From positions 1 through 37,157 of the forward strand of contig JAGHQL010000222.1 of NCBI GenBank assembly GCA_020080175.1: a stretch of 37,157 bases of DNA, in the 5' to 3' direction. The position numbers and the translations under genes were made by a program. Under the pieces are notes generated by a model. It saw only the letters and a program-made list of their open reading frames with translations. It ran no database searches and was not told where the DNA came from. Below are positions 21,326 to 32,441 of the stretch, piece after piece. Origin of the DNA: Glutinoglossum americanum (taxonomy: Eukaryota > Ascomycota > Geoglossomycetes > Geoglossales > Geoglossaceae). How positions within the stretch are numbered: the stretch's first letter is position 1; the number at the start of each line of letters is the position of its first letter.

Positions 21326-24300
21326 ATGGCGCAAAATCAAGGCCGAGGCATCCGCATTGCAATTGACGTGAGAAACACCCTATACTATTGTTGTTGTCAA
21401 TGTGTTATTAGGTTGTGCTAAAGGGATCTGGAATGTCTAGCGCGGTGGCACTTTTACGGATTGTGTAGGGAATCCTGGGACCGGCAGGATGGAAGATGAC
21501 GTCCTCATCAAACTTCTATCGGAGGACCCTTCCAATTATGATGATGCTCCGCTGGAAGGAATACGCCGTCTCCTCTCGGGCTTCACCGGGCGAGAGATCC
21601 CTCGGGGTGAACCCTTAGATACTACTCAGATCGAAAGCATCCGCATGGGGACCACGGTGGCCACGAATGCGCTCCTCGAGAGAAAGGGAGAGAAGATCGT
21701 CATGGTGGTTACTAAGGGGTTCAAAGACTGTCTGGAGATCGGGAATCAATCTCGGCCGAGGATTTTTGATCTTGCAATTAGGAAACCAGAGGTACTTTAT
21801 CAGAAGGTAGTGGAGATTGACGAGAGGGTGACACTTGAGGACTACGCTGAGGACCCCGAGAGGCACACAACCAATGTTGAACAGGCGGGAGATGCAGACC
21901 TAGTCTGTGGACTATCCTCAGAAGCGGTCAGGATCCTCCAGCGGCCTTCAGAGGTGGTAGTCAAATCTCAGTTACAATCCCTCTATGAAGAAGGCTTCCG
22001 GAGCATTGCGGTATGTCTGATGCACGGCTACACTTTCCCAGACCACGAAGCGCTTGTTGGTCGCTTGGCAAAAGATATAGGTTTCAAGCACATTAGCCTA
22101 AGTCATGAGCTCATGCCCATGATCAAACTTGTGCCCCGTGCGACATCTGCATGCGCGGACGCGTATCTCACACCTACCATCAAAAAGTACATTGCAGGGT
22201 TCCAAGCCGGGTTTGAGGGTGGGCTGGGGACGGCGAGCGTGAAGAGAGAAAAAGGGGATAGGGGAGTGAGGTGTGAGTTTATGCAGTCGGATGGCGGGTT
22301 GGTTGATGTGGGGCAGTTTTCTGGACTGCGGGCTATTCTCTCGGGCCCTGCAGGAGGGGTAGTTGGTTATGCCCTAACCTCGTACGACGCTGAAACCAAG
22401 ATCCCGGTTATTGGATTTGATATGGGTGGGACTAGCACAGATGTGAGTCGGTACGGATCAGGGAGGTATGAGCATGTATTTGAAACCACCACGGCTGGTG
22501 TGACGATACAATCTCCCCAACTAGATATAAATACCGTTGCAGCCGGAGGTGGCTCTAGGTTATTTTTTCGCAATAGGCTCTTTGTTGTCGGACCGGAGTC
22601 TGCTGGAGCGCATCCTGGACCAGCGTGCTATCGGAAAGGTGGCCCTCTTACAGTCACAGACGCTAATCTCTTCCTTGGGCGTCTACTTCCGGAGTTTTTC
22701 CCAAAGATCTTTGGTAAGAACGAGGATGAGGGTTTGGATGAGGATGCTAGTGGGAAGTTATTCCAGGAGCTGACGGACCAAATAAATAGCGAGATATCTG
22801 CTGATAAGAGAATGACCCCTGATGAGGTGGCCTATGGGTTCATCAAGATTGCAAACGAGACAATGACAAGACCGATCAGATCCTTGACAGAGGCTAAAGG
22901 TCACGATACCTCACTCCACCGACTCGCTACCTTTGGGGGAGCAGGCGGCCAGCACGCCGTTGCTATTGCCGAAAGTCTCGGGATCAGACAGATTCTCGTC
23001 CACCGATACTCTTCCGTCCTATCTGCTTATGGAATGGCACTTGCCGATGTCGTCGATGAGAGACAGGTTCCAGAGTCCAAGGTGTGGGCAGATGGAGACG
23101 GGGATGTCAGAGAAGATTTAAAGGCAAAGATGGAGGAACTCAAGCGAAAGTCAAGGGAAGCACTACGGTCACAGGGTTTTGTCGATGAGAAGATCATGTT
23201 CGAGGAGTACCTCAATATGCGCTATCGTGGTACGGAATCCGCGTTGATGATAGTGAAGCCCGATAAGGCTGAGGCCGAGAGGGAATTCGGGGGAGATGAC
23301 TGGGCCTTTGGTAAAGTATTCGTGAAGCAACACGATCAGGAATTCGGATTCATACTTCCGGACCGAGATATCATTATCGACGATGTTCGTGTCAGGGGCA
23401 TTGGGAAGAGCTTTGAGGGTCTAGAGAAGACTGTAGACCAGCAACTTAGGGCCGTTATGCCAAGAGACTTGCTGTCTGGAGAGAAGAAGCACTCGACGAA
23501 GAGAGCCTATTTTGAGGAAGGCCGACTCGATACGCATATCTACAGGCTGGAGGACCTGGATGTCGGTGACCGCGTGAAAGGCCCTGCTATCCTAGCCGAT
23601 GGAACGCAGACGTTGGTGATCACACCAGGCGCCACCGCTTCAATCATCGATACACACGTCGTCATCAATATTGGGGATGCGGATGCTGGAATGAAGAGAG
23701 TATTAAGTACTGAGGAGGTGGATCCCATTATGCTAAGTATTTTCGCGCATAGGTTTATGGCGATCGCAGAACAGATGGGCAGGGCGCTGCAAAAGACCAG
23801 TGTTAGCACGAATGTCAAGGAGAGGCTTGATTACTCGTGTGCACTGTTTGATGATGTTGGGGGGCTCGTGGCGAATGGTGAGTTTTAAAGCGACCTAGAA
23901 CGCTATGCTCTCCTTTCCACACCCCCATTTTTATTTATCAACAACCGGTATGGATCCCATCGCTGAGAAATACCAGCCCCCCATCTCCCCGTACACCTTG
24001 GAAGCATGTCCACCTGCGTTCGCAAGCAAGCTTCGATGTGGCAAGGCCGCCTCAATACTGGCGATGTACTTGTCTCCAACCACCCCAAATACGGTGGCAC
24101 GCACCTCCCCGATATTACTGTCATAACCCCCGCCTTTGCTGGTGACAAAATAATCTTCTACGTCGCCTCCCGTGCGCACCACGCCGACATTGGCGGCATC
24201 CTCCCCGGGTCCATGCCCCCGCATTCCCGCGAACTTTACCAGGAAGGCGCGACCATAGCGTCCGAGAAGCTCGTCTCAGAGGGCCGTTTCAACGAGGATC

Positions 24301-25779
24301 TCATGATCAAGTTCCTCCATACTGATCCCGCGCGGTACCCGGGGTGTAGCGGGACACGGTGTCTAGCGGACAACCTCAACGATCTGAAAGCACAGATCGC
24401 GGCGAACAGAAAGGGAATCCAGCTTATTGGGACGCTGGTAGCTGATTATGGGGTGAATGTTGTTCAGAGCTATATGCGGGCGATCCAGGCGAATGCCGAG
24501 TTGAGCGTGCGAAATCTGTTGAGGGAGGTGAGCGGGAGGTTTGAAGGGAGGGCGCTGGAGGCGGTGGACTATATGGATGATGGGAGCCCGATTTGCTTGA
24601 AGGTTACGATTGATGGGGAGAAAGGGGAGGCGGTTTTTGATTTTGAGGGGACGGGGAGGGAGGTTTATGGTAGAGAAATCACTCCTTTTTATTACTTGAT
24701 CTTCTATATCTCAAGTTTCCCTGCTAAAATCCTACCCTCCGACCATCCCAGGAAACACCAATGCTCCCTCCGCCGTAACCTACTCCGCGATAATCTACTG
24801 TCTCCGCTGCCTTATCTCCTCCGACATTCCCCTAAACCAAGGTTGCCTAACCCCCATCACCGTTCTCATCCCCCCCAACTCCTTCCTCTCTCCCTCGGAT
24901 TCCGCTGCCGTTGTCGGCGGGAATGTCCTGACTGTAAGCCTTCCACCCTTCTATACAAGAGTTTCTACAGTTATTTCTATAAAGGTTATTCGAAATGTAT
25001 CGCTGATGGTGTGGCGTGGCGCAGAGCCAAAGAGTTACGGACGTGATCCTAAGAGCGTTTAAGGCGTGCGCGGCGAGTCAGGGAGATACTAATAATCTCA
25101 CATTCGGGTTTGGAGGCAACGTCGGGGGGGAAGAGGAGAGGAAGGGGTTTGGATATTATGAGACAATTGCGGGTGGGAGTGGTGCTGTGAGTCTCTCTTT
25201 CTTCACATCCATACCCCTTACTAAAAACCTCTCCTGTCGTAGGGCCCTACCTGGTCCGGCACCTCCGGAGTCCACACCCATATGACCAACACGCGAATAA
25301 CCGACTCTGAAATCTTCGAACGCCGCTACCCCGTCCTCCTCCACCGCTTCTCCCTGCGCCCCTCCTCCGGCGGGCGCGGCACATACCCAGGAGGCCACGG
25401 TGTGATACGGGAAATTGAATTCCGCCTCAGCGTGCAAGTCTCGATACTCTCAGAACGCAGGGTATACAGTCCGTATGGAATGGAGGGCGGCGGTGAAGGC
25501 GAGAAGGGGCTGAATCTGTGGGTTAGGAGGGTGTGGGTGGGTGGGGATTCGGAAGGCGAGGAGGGGGAGGGAGCATGGGTAGAGAGGGTTGTGAGCCTGG
25601 GGGGGAAGAATTCTGCGAGCATGAAGAAGGGCGAGAGGATCGTAGTCATGACGCCTGGCGGTGGGGGGTGGGGATCTGACGCCGCACCACCGGTGCAGGG
25701 GGGGAATCCCAAGGATCCGACGATGGCGTGGAAAGGGGGGAGTCTTGCGGCGAGGGTATTCACTCAGGAGACGAATTAA
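21326..25779 (+). CDS. OXP1: 5-oxoprolinase (ATP-dependent)
   Basis: Six exons: 21326-21367, 21441-23877, 23977-24669, 24752-24933, 25025-25186 and 25243-25779; all introns are GT-AG, 56-99 bp. The total is 4053 nt, 1350 residues, matching eukaryotic 5-oxoprolinases. The enzyme cleaves 5-oxo-L-proline to glutamate with ATP in the cytosolic gamma-glutamyl (glutathione) cycle. The HyuA-like half begins [13 protein letters not shown] (about residues 15-27, completed only by splicing the 14-codon first exon), with [15 protein letters not shown], the ATPase-fold motif [12 protein letters not shown] near 340 and [16 protein letters not shown] near 510. The HyuB-like half starts near 767 ([20 protein letters not shown]) and includes [14 protein letters not shown] across the second intron, [21 protein letters not shown] and the terminal [10 protein letters not shown]. 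Single-protein fusion of both halves is normal for this enzyme. Confidence 0.93.
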
Positions 25780-26075
25780 GATGTGATTTATTGTATTTTA
25801 TTTTGGGGTCGGGGAAAGGGGTGAGCTCTATAGTGATATTCGTTTTTATATTCAGAATCGGGGATGATTTTCTAGCTAACCTAACTTGTGAGCGGAAAGT
25901 AGAAATCACAAAGGCCCGTAGCACATGTATTTGTGCAAGTTATCCCTCTAGGAGCCACGCCCCTCCTAACCTAGCCTCCCAAACGCCGTCCGAGAACCTA
26001 GTCTATAAGTACATGTTAAAAAAAACATAATAACAGCTCAACATACACCCTCACACCCCACCAACTCACGCCCTT
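25780..26075. other. Convergent 3' intergenic region
   Basis: 296 bp between the stop codons of 5-oxoprolinase (plus) and the F-box-like gene (minus). An A-rich run near 26019-26031 may belong to a polyadenylation region. Nothing else is seen. Confidence 0.4.
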
Positions 26076-27443
26076 TCACCCAACCCTCATACCCCCGCTA
26101 CCCCTAACAAACTTCCAAACCCGCCTTCCACCAGCCCACGCCCTCTCTCCCCTCACCTTACCACCCCCACCACTAACCTCCCCATCAACCCAAACCTCCT
26201 CAACCCCCCTCATCCTCCTCCCAAACAGGCCCTCCAACTCCCCAGCACCAACCACCACATTCCCCAACCACAAACTCCTCACGCCATCCATCCTCAACGC
26301 CGGCGCCGAGAACCCGCCCCCGCCCAGCCTGGCGTCCAGCGTCAGGGGGCAAACGCCCCGGTCGCCGACCCAGACGAAGACCAGCCTAACCAGGACGTCC
26401 GAGAAGGAGGCAATGTAGGAGTGGAGGATCTTGGCGAACATGAGCTGGTGGTCCAGCGTGAGCCCGGCGGTGCTGCTGTTTTGGGGGTTTGGGTGGGGGG
26501 ATGTGTGGCTGTTGTCGGCGGCGGCGGGGTTCAAGACGTGCAGGACGAGCGTCGTGATCTGCGACCAGAGTTTCCCGGACATCCAGCTCGCGTCGCTGAA
26601 CGCGATCGTGTGGCGTAGGTGCAGGAGGCCGAGGGGGTGGATGGGCTGGAGGCGGAGGGTGTGGAGGTGCGGCAGCGAGGTGGTTTCTAGAGCGCAGCGG
26701 AGGGATGTGAGGGTTTTGTCGAGGTGCGGGTTAGGTGTCCATGTGGGATGGAGGGAGGAGGATGAGATTGTTAGGGTGTGTAAGTTGGGGAGGGAGCTGA
26801 ATAGTCTTGTCCAATGGGCTATCGACGTCGTTGGTGGCACGCCCGTCTCGATATCCTTTCTTGTCATGCCGACGGGTTCTTTCCGGCTTCCTGACCTGGA
26901 AAGAAGTCTTGCTATCCCACCGCCTTTTCCACCGCCTTTTCCTCCACCAGGGGGTCCGCCAGGAGGGCCGCCGGGGTGGTGTATCCCCTCCCCTGAACTC
27001 ACAAGCTCCCTAGATCCAACCCTAACTACGACCTCCCCACAAAAACCTCCAATCCCCAGCAACCCCTTCCTCATCCTCTCGCTCATACCTCCTTCTTTGA
27101 CGCGAAGGGTGCCAAAGAGTCGTTGGCCAACTGTATTGGAGGAGTTTAGGGATTTGAGGAAGTGGGTCGAGGCAAGGCGGAGGGAGAGGAGGGAAGGGGT
27201 TGGGAGGTAGAGGTATGTGAGATCGCTTGTTTGGGGGGTTTGGAGGAAAGTGAGAAAGATGTGAGAGGGCATGATGGACATTTGTTTTGACGTTTTTTTT
27301 CGTTCTTGTTGGGATCTCCCGTAAGACCCAGCGCGACTGTTGGGAGTGGGGCTGGTGACCCTGGAGCTGGAAGGGGTGGCGGAGATATATGACGTGGGAT
27401 CGGAGAAGTGAATACATCGCTGGTGGTCATCCCGGTGAATCAC
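26076..27443 (-). CDS. F-box-like fungal protein of unknown function
   Basis: Single open frame of 455 residues. The first ATG at 27443 is in a Ser-rich, poorly conserved leader; the ATG at 27281 (MSIMPSHIFLTFLQTP) may be the true start. The segment DLTYLYLPTPSLLSLRLASTHFLKSL resembles an F-box helix pair, the substrate-adaptor module that binds Skp1 in SCF ubiquitin ligases, but the match is by eye and partial. Residues about 155-180 form a Gly/Pro/Lys low-complexity loop (PGGPPGGPPGGGKGGGKGGG). The second half has leucine-rich stretches (HWTRLFSSLPNLHTLTI; SLPHLHTLRLQPIHPL) as in F-box/LRR-type proteins. GC bias makes long shadow frames on the other strand. Confidence 0.6.
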   Translation of the reverse strand: MIHRDDHQRCIHFSDPTSYISATPSSSRVTSPTPNSRAGSYGRSQQERKKTSKQMSIMPSHIFLTFLQTPQTSDLTYLYLPTPSLLSLRLASTHFLKSLNSSNTVGQRLFGTLRVKEGGMSERMRKGLLGIGGFCGEVVVRVGSRELVSSGEGIHHPGGPPGGPPGGGKGGGKGGGIARLLSRSGSRKEPVGMTRKDIETGVPPTTSIAHWTRLFSSLPNLHTLTISSSSLHPTWTPNPHLDKTLTSLRCALETTSLPHLHTLRLQPIHPLGLLHLRHTIAFSDASWMSGKLWSQITTLVLHVLNPAAADNSHTSPHPNPQNSSTAGLTLDHQLMFAKILHSYIASFSDVLVRLVFVWVGDRGVCPLTLDARLGGGGFSAPALRMDGVRSLWLGNVVVGAGELEGLFGRRMRGVEEVWVDGEVSGGGGKVRGERAWAGGRRVWKFVRGSGGMRVG

Positions 27444-28184
27444 TCGGTCTCCCTGTTCTGCAGTGAAAAATGGGAGTAAAAAGCCCCACTCGCCCCTTTC
27501 AGATAAACCGAGGAATTCTCACTCACAACTACAAACGAAAGGAGATCTGGTAAGTCATGCTCCCCACACTAACAGCACAAATGTAGCATTAGATACCTTC
27601 CGACATTATACTACACAGCTGCATCCCAACCAACCCCTTCCACCTCTGAAGAACCGTAAGCACCGATAGAGGCATAACTCAGACGATATGACGGATCAAG
27701 AAACTCTATGACGGCTGAGCCAGCCAGCCCAAGATACTCACATGCCCAGCCGAAACAAAACAAGCTCACACAATGTTCAAAATCCCCCTCTGGAAAACAA
27801 AGCACGCTCGCCGACCATGCCTCCTCAACCGCACACAACACTCGGAGTACTGTGGAGGCGATTTCTACGCTGTGGAAGCGGTAGTTTATTAGCTAGTTAT
27901 TAATCATTCTCTTGGCAAGGGTAGCTTACCTACCGCACCCACGACCTGCTTAATCCAACCGTCCTCCTACCTACCAGATGAACTTATACCTTTACAGTAT
28001 GATGTAAGAACATAGTAGCCTGTCAGCTAATATTATAGCAGATCTTCTCCAGTGCTGATTGCCCTGCCTAGACCGGCATAAAATGACAATACTTATGCCG
28101 TCCCCAACATGGAATCATATAGCCCCGATGATAATCGGTTTGATCTGAGGGTTTTACATCTCCATCTATCTAGATACCGATTCC
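27444..28184. other. Intergenic region, no gene seen
   Basis: Promoter side of the F-box-like gene and 3' side of the HET gene. Short open frames on both strands have no domain content. No mobile element was recognised. Confidence 0.45.
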
Positions 28185-29778
28185 CTATACCCTATGCAAG
28201 TATCCATACTCGACTGGGCCATCAACGGATGCCCAAGACCAAGTTGGGGCACGGTATTCCGACTGTCGCGTGTGTCGAAGGTGGTTTAGTTTAAGTCCGC
28301 TTCGATTTACATTCCATGAAAGTCCAGATACGAAGGAATTTCTCCACAAGCCATCGAGATAGACATCCGGAGATCCTGCAGACTTTTTGAAGGCCTCGGA
28401 AAAAATATTAGCTACCCCTGATATGGCTGACAACTTATCTGTTTGACGAGATAGGAGGCGATCCGAGTACAGTTGAACTATACTTCGCCATTCGCTTTGG
28501 AGCCGCAATGGCTGATCCGCAGTTCCGGAGTATCGAAGAAGTCCGGACTCACACGGAGCGCCTGACTTATACATACTGTCACCAAGGCCTAGAACCTCCT
28601 TCGCCCCTGGAATTTCATTTTGGCCCCAGTGCTGACCGCATTCGCAGACCGCATCGCTGAGGCATTGCCACGACATCTCATTACCATCAAAGAAAAGCAA
28701 ACGGTTGGGAAGAAGTTTTTCTTGAAAACACCAACCTCTCTTATCCAAAGCGCATGTAGCTGTGCGGTCTGGCCTCCCTGTTCTTATGAACATCGCATTT
28801 CCTGGATGACCAAATTCAGTGGGAGCGTCTGTGCAGAATCGCTTTTGCCAACTAGGACTCCCATAGCGTTGTTCTCCGAGGAATCCGGATTTGCATGATG
28901 CAGGCTCCTTGGCAGCGATGGTAAAGCGTGAATTTAAATAAATCTGGAACATCTGAGAGGACTCCTGGAGCCAGTCTCCCTTGTCGTCTTGAATGATACA
29001 AAGGGAGTCAACCCACAAATTAGGTATGCCTAGTTTCGTACAGACCACCACAGCATCGAGTACGGTATGCGGTAAAGAGGAGAGGTTAATAGCCTCATAA
29101 TGGGATTTCACATTCTCCTTTAAGGTCGTCAATACACCATCGACATCGCTTCCCCAGCAGTGGCTGAGACAAACGTAGGGTGCAGGCTCGCTAGGCTCGA
29201 AGAGAAATGTTGTGCTCGATTGTTCTGATGATTCTACATTGAGAAGCCGGTGAGGCATAAAGGTTGAATCGCCTGTCTTGCATCGTTCGTGGTGATTAAG
29301 GCAATGTGAGAGAGCCACTCCGCAGCTCGGTCAAAGGCCGCCTCTGACCGCGAGTCCCTGATGATGTCCAAACTTTGGTCAATGTACCTTCGATCGAATG
29401 ATCGGTCATGCAGATACCCAGCTATGGATCCATGGTTAAATATATAATACCGCTAAAATGCGGAAACCTTTAGATACCTGGTGCAGGAACAAATAGCTGG
29501 AATGAGCCAACGGTCTCCTCGCCCTCTATCAGATTAAATCTAAGGGGAACATCTCCCCAGTCTATTCTCAAGATGCCCGGGGCACCTCCTTTCCCACTAA
29601 TCCACCCAGGCTTGAAATTGTCTATTGCACGAAGTAGCAACGTGCATGGCGAACATCCTTTATCGCCGGAGGCCTGAAGGTCGGATAGGCGGCATGTATA
29701 TTGATAGCCGGGGTGGGCTGATCCATCAAAGCCACGTTCGCACCATACATCATGCAGGCATATTTTCGTACGGGACAT
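28185..29778 (-). CDS. HET-domain (heterokaryon incompatibility) protein, probably disrupted
   Basis: Two exons on the minus strand (29778-29478 and 29421-28185) around a 56-bp GT-AG intron. The start is MSRTKICLHDVWC; the N-terminal part has the paired-cysteine region typical of HET proteins (DKGCSPCTLLLRAI). The HET core (PF06985) is clear: YVCLSHCWG, LPHTVLDAVVVCTKLGIPNLWVDSLCIIQDD, then RGWCFQEKLLPNRLLFF and PTWSWASVDG. HET domains trigger programmed cell death after fusion of incompatible hyphae. Two oddities follow. The reading frame of the second exon's first 35 codons (GYLHDRSFDRRYIDQSL...) does not continue into the HET core; the shift falls at the CT-dinucleotide run 29308-29314. 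The protein also ends about a dozen residues after WSWASVDG, where relatives usually continue. It is most likely a degenerate or allelic null copy. Confidence 0.8.
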
Positions 29779-30597
29779 TGGATCGTGGGCTCGAAATGTG
29801 GTTAGAGCGTCAATTGAACAGTGCTCAAGCAAGCGATACCAACGGAGAGACAATGTTCTTGATTAATTTAGCTTGGCCTGTATCTGGGGTAACGTAACCG
29901 ACGGTGAGTTTGCCGGACCCCGCGAGTTTGCCGCTCTGCGAAACACCCCCGAGACCCCACCACAAACACAACCCCAAAACCAATTCTAGAGCTATAGTCT
30001 TAAAATCATGCATAGATGTTTTGTAGTATATAGATTGCTTAAAAATAGAATTTGACAGACAATGGACAATAATTGCATGTACAGCATGCAAATTCATGAG
30101 ATAGCTCTAATTTTCCTTTCTTGCCCTAGATCTTATTACCATACTAGTATTTAATGTACCTCTACTTGGCTCAGCTACAAGAACCTTCCTTAGCCTCTGA
30201 ATATATAGTTCTGATGTCTAGGTAACTTCAGAATCAGAAGTATCAGAAGATATAAGCATTATTCTAAGACTAATATTTTCTAATTAAAGTTAGAATGCTT
30301 AAGACTTATTATATGATAAACTAACCTTTTGAGTTGAATACTTAAACTTCAAATCTAACTCCTGGAGCTGTAAATAATATTGTAACTTCCTTAACTACTC
30401 TTTTACTCTTACTTCTTTTCCTTGTTCTCTTTTTTTTTTTTTTTTTTTCTTAATAGTTATCTTAGTAAGCTCTTTCTATTTTGTATCATACTCTTTAAAA
30501 ACTTTATTATCATCTTGAATTATTAATTTAGCATATTCTTAATACTTTTTAATTATTCTAACCCTACTCTTATAATAGTTTACTTTTATATTAAAAT
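29779..30597. other. AT-rich decayed sequence, possible old transposon relic
   Basis: From about 29990 base composition drops sharply in GC and TA dinucleotides dominate, the mark of repeat-induced point mutation. T19 lies at 30430-30448. On the minus strand some stretches (SDTSDSE-like, ENKEKK-like) recall tail regions of pogo/Fot-type transposases, but no open frame survives and the assignment is weak. It abuts LTR copy C on its right. Confidence 0.4.
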
Positions 30598-31223
30598 TAT
30601 TAAAGTAATTATTAAGTAAGAGTCTAGTTAATTATCAAATAAGATGAAAAGAAGGTCTAGTTTTAAAAAAGGTCAGTAAAGTATAAAGGAAACTACCTTA
30701 TATATAATATATTAAGTTTGTAAGAACTCTCAATGTCAAGGTGATATGAAGGTACTTTAATGTAAAAGGTTCGTAGGAGGTTTAGTAACAGTATGACATC
30801 ACACCTCATAGTGACAATGATAGCTAGCTGCTTAGCTTATATGTATATAAAGCTTAGGTATATAAAGACTAATAAATTGGCTCAATAGTTTGGGAATGAC
30901 TATATATCAGTCCAACTTAAAATATATAGTAGGCAAGATAGGCTTGATTCTAATAGACAGAAAATATAAAAGACTGATTGCTAACCTCCAAGTGGGAGGC
31001 CAGTGAGTTATATATATATATGATAGCAAATGTATAATAGTTGGGATATTACATTATCTATGAATAAGATGTCATTGATGTTACATAAGCTAATTACCTA
31101 GCTATAGAGGCTTAATGGCCTTGCTGAGTAATTAACTATGAGTCATGATATTCAGGAAGCATTCATATATATAATCATCTATATAAATTATGAATTCTAT
31201 TAATTGAACAATTTCTGTAGGGC
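30598..31223 (+). repeat. LTR copy C, strongly RIP-decayed
   Basis: This stretch aligns along its length with LTR copies A and B, for example TTGATTCTAATAGACAG, CCTCCAAGTGGGAGGCCAGTGAG and TTACATAAGCTAATTACCTAGC. It is AT-rich, and its differences from B are mostly of transition type. It has little or none of the roughly 53-bp repeat array found in A. The right end is cut where copy A begins. It is the oldest-looking copy of the cluster. Confidence 0.7.
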
Positions 31224-32363
31224 TGTTATGGTAGCTACCAGGTAAAGTCCCAGCGGGTTACTAAACAAGCTGAAAAGGAAAGCTAGTCCTGAGAAAGGCT
31301 AGTAGAGCATAGGGGGAATTATCTTATATGTAATACACTAAGTCAGTAACATACGAATGAGGTCTACAAGGCCCCACCAATAACGTCATAAAGGAGCTCT
31401 ACATGGAAGTACAGCTAGTAGCGAAGGAACTGTACAAGCATCATAAAAACTCTACATAGAAGTACGGCTAATAGCGAAGGAACCATACAAGTATTATAGG
31501 AACTCTACATAGGAGTATGGTCAGTAGTAGAAGATATGGCTGGTGGTGAGAGAACTACATAGGCATTATAAGAACTTTCTAATAAAAGCACGGCTGAAGG
31601 CGAGGGGTCCATATGCGTCCATAGAGGAAACTGGACAGGTCCTTACCTGTGGGCTTGTAAGAACTTTCGATGCTAAGGTGACACAAAGGCACTCCGACGT
31701 CGAAAGATCTAGGGGGTTCGATAACAGTGTGATATCACACCTCGCAGCGATGACGATGGCTGGCCGACTGGTCTACATCTAGGTAATGTCTAGATGTACG
31801 AGAACTAATGGATGGACTTGATGGTCGATGGTTCAGGGCAACTTGACGTCAGCCCGATTTAGAATGTAGAGTAGATGGAATAAACTTGATTCTAGTAAGC
31901 AGGAGATGTAGAAGAACTGATCGCTGACCTCCAGCGGGAGGCCAGCGAGCTACTTATATACATAACAGGCATTCAACAATAGACTAGACGTTATGAAGTA
32001 ATAAGGATATATGCTTGCGGAATCCATATAGCCATATAGGCGAGTTGTCATTTGCGTAACCTGAGCTAGTTACCCAGCCGCGGAGACCTAAATGGCCTCA
32101 CCAGGTAACTAACTGCAGGTTATAATAGGGCTCCTCAGAACTATTAGTATATATAGAAAGTCAAGAAGGGTCTTGAAGGGAACCTCATCGATCAATACCA
32201 TAATCACTTTAGATAGACTACTAAAAACTATTAAGCCTACTCTCTCGTCATACTATGCAGCCAGCCTCCCTTACTCCATCGTGACTAGTCCCTTAAAGCT
32301 AGCTTAGCTTGATGCTCATAGTATTCAAACTTTATAGCCCAGCTTATATAAGTAACTGTCACA
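31224..32363 (+). repeat. LTR copy A (solo or end LTR), moderately RIP-decayed
   Basis: About 1140 bp, opening TGTTATGGTAGC and closing TAACTGTCACA, so the TG...CA form of an LTR is kept. It is the reverse complement of copy B over most of its length; differences are dominated by transitions. It contains a tandem array of about 53-bp units (31394-31600) and a segment near 32125-32215 absent from B. A TATA-like CAGCTTATATAAG lies near its end. Confidence 0.8.
31394..31600 (+). repeat. Tandem array of about 53-bp units inside LTR A
   Basis: Units start at 31394, 31447 and 31501, with a more diverged unit near 31572. The core is ACTCTACATAGRAGTAYGGC followed by TAGCGAAGGAAC. Copy B carries about two units, so the array length varies between LTR copies. 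Confidence 0.75.
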
Positions 32364-32441
32364 GTATGGGCATCATAGGAACTCTACATAGGAGTATGGC
32401 TAGTAGTGAAGGAACTACATGAGCATTATAAAAACTCCACA
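32364..32441 (+). repeat. LTR fragment D between copies A and B
   Basis: About 78 bp that matches the 53-bp repeat array of LTR A in plus orientation (CATCATAGGAACTCTACATA, then CTAGTAGTGAAGGAAC). It separates the tail ends of the two inverted LTRs and may be a remnant of another copy into which they inserted. Confidence 0.6.

Noticed and set aside
26431-27210. 259-codon plus-strand open frame opposite the F-box-like gene
   Set aside because: It is a shadow of the GC-rich minus-strand gene; its composition (proline runs, no domain) follows from the other strand's codon use.
31376-31600. Possible CRISPR-like array
   Set aside because: The ~53-bp units are degenerate contiguous tandem repeats within an LTR, with no spacer structure, in a eukaryotic genome.
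31543-31782. 79-codon plus-strand open frame, with a similar one at 32926-33129 on the minus strand
   Set aside because: Both lie inside the inverted LTR copies A and B; the protein similarity simply reflects that repeat.
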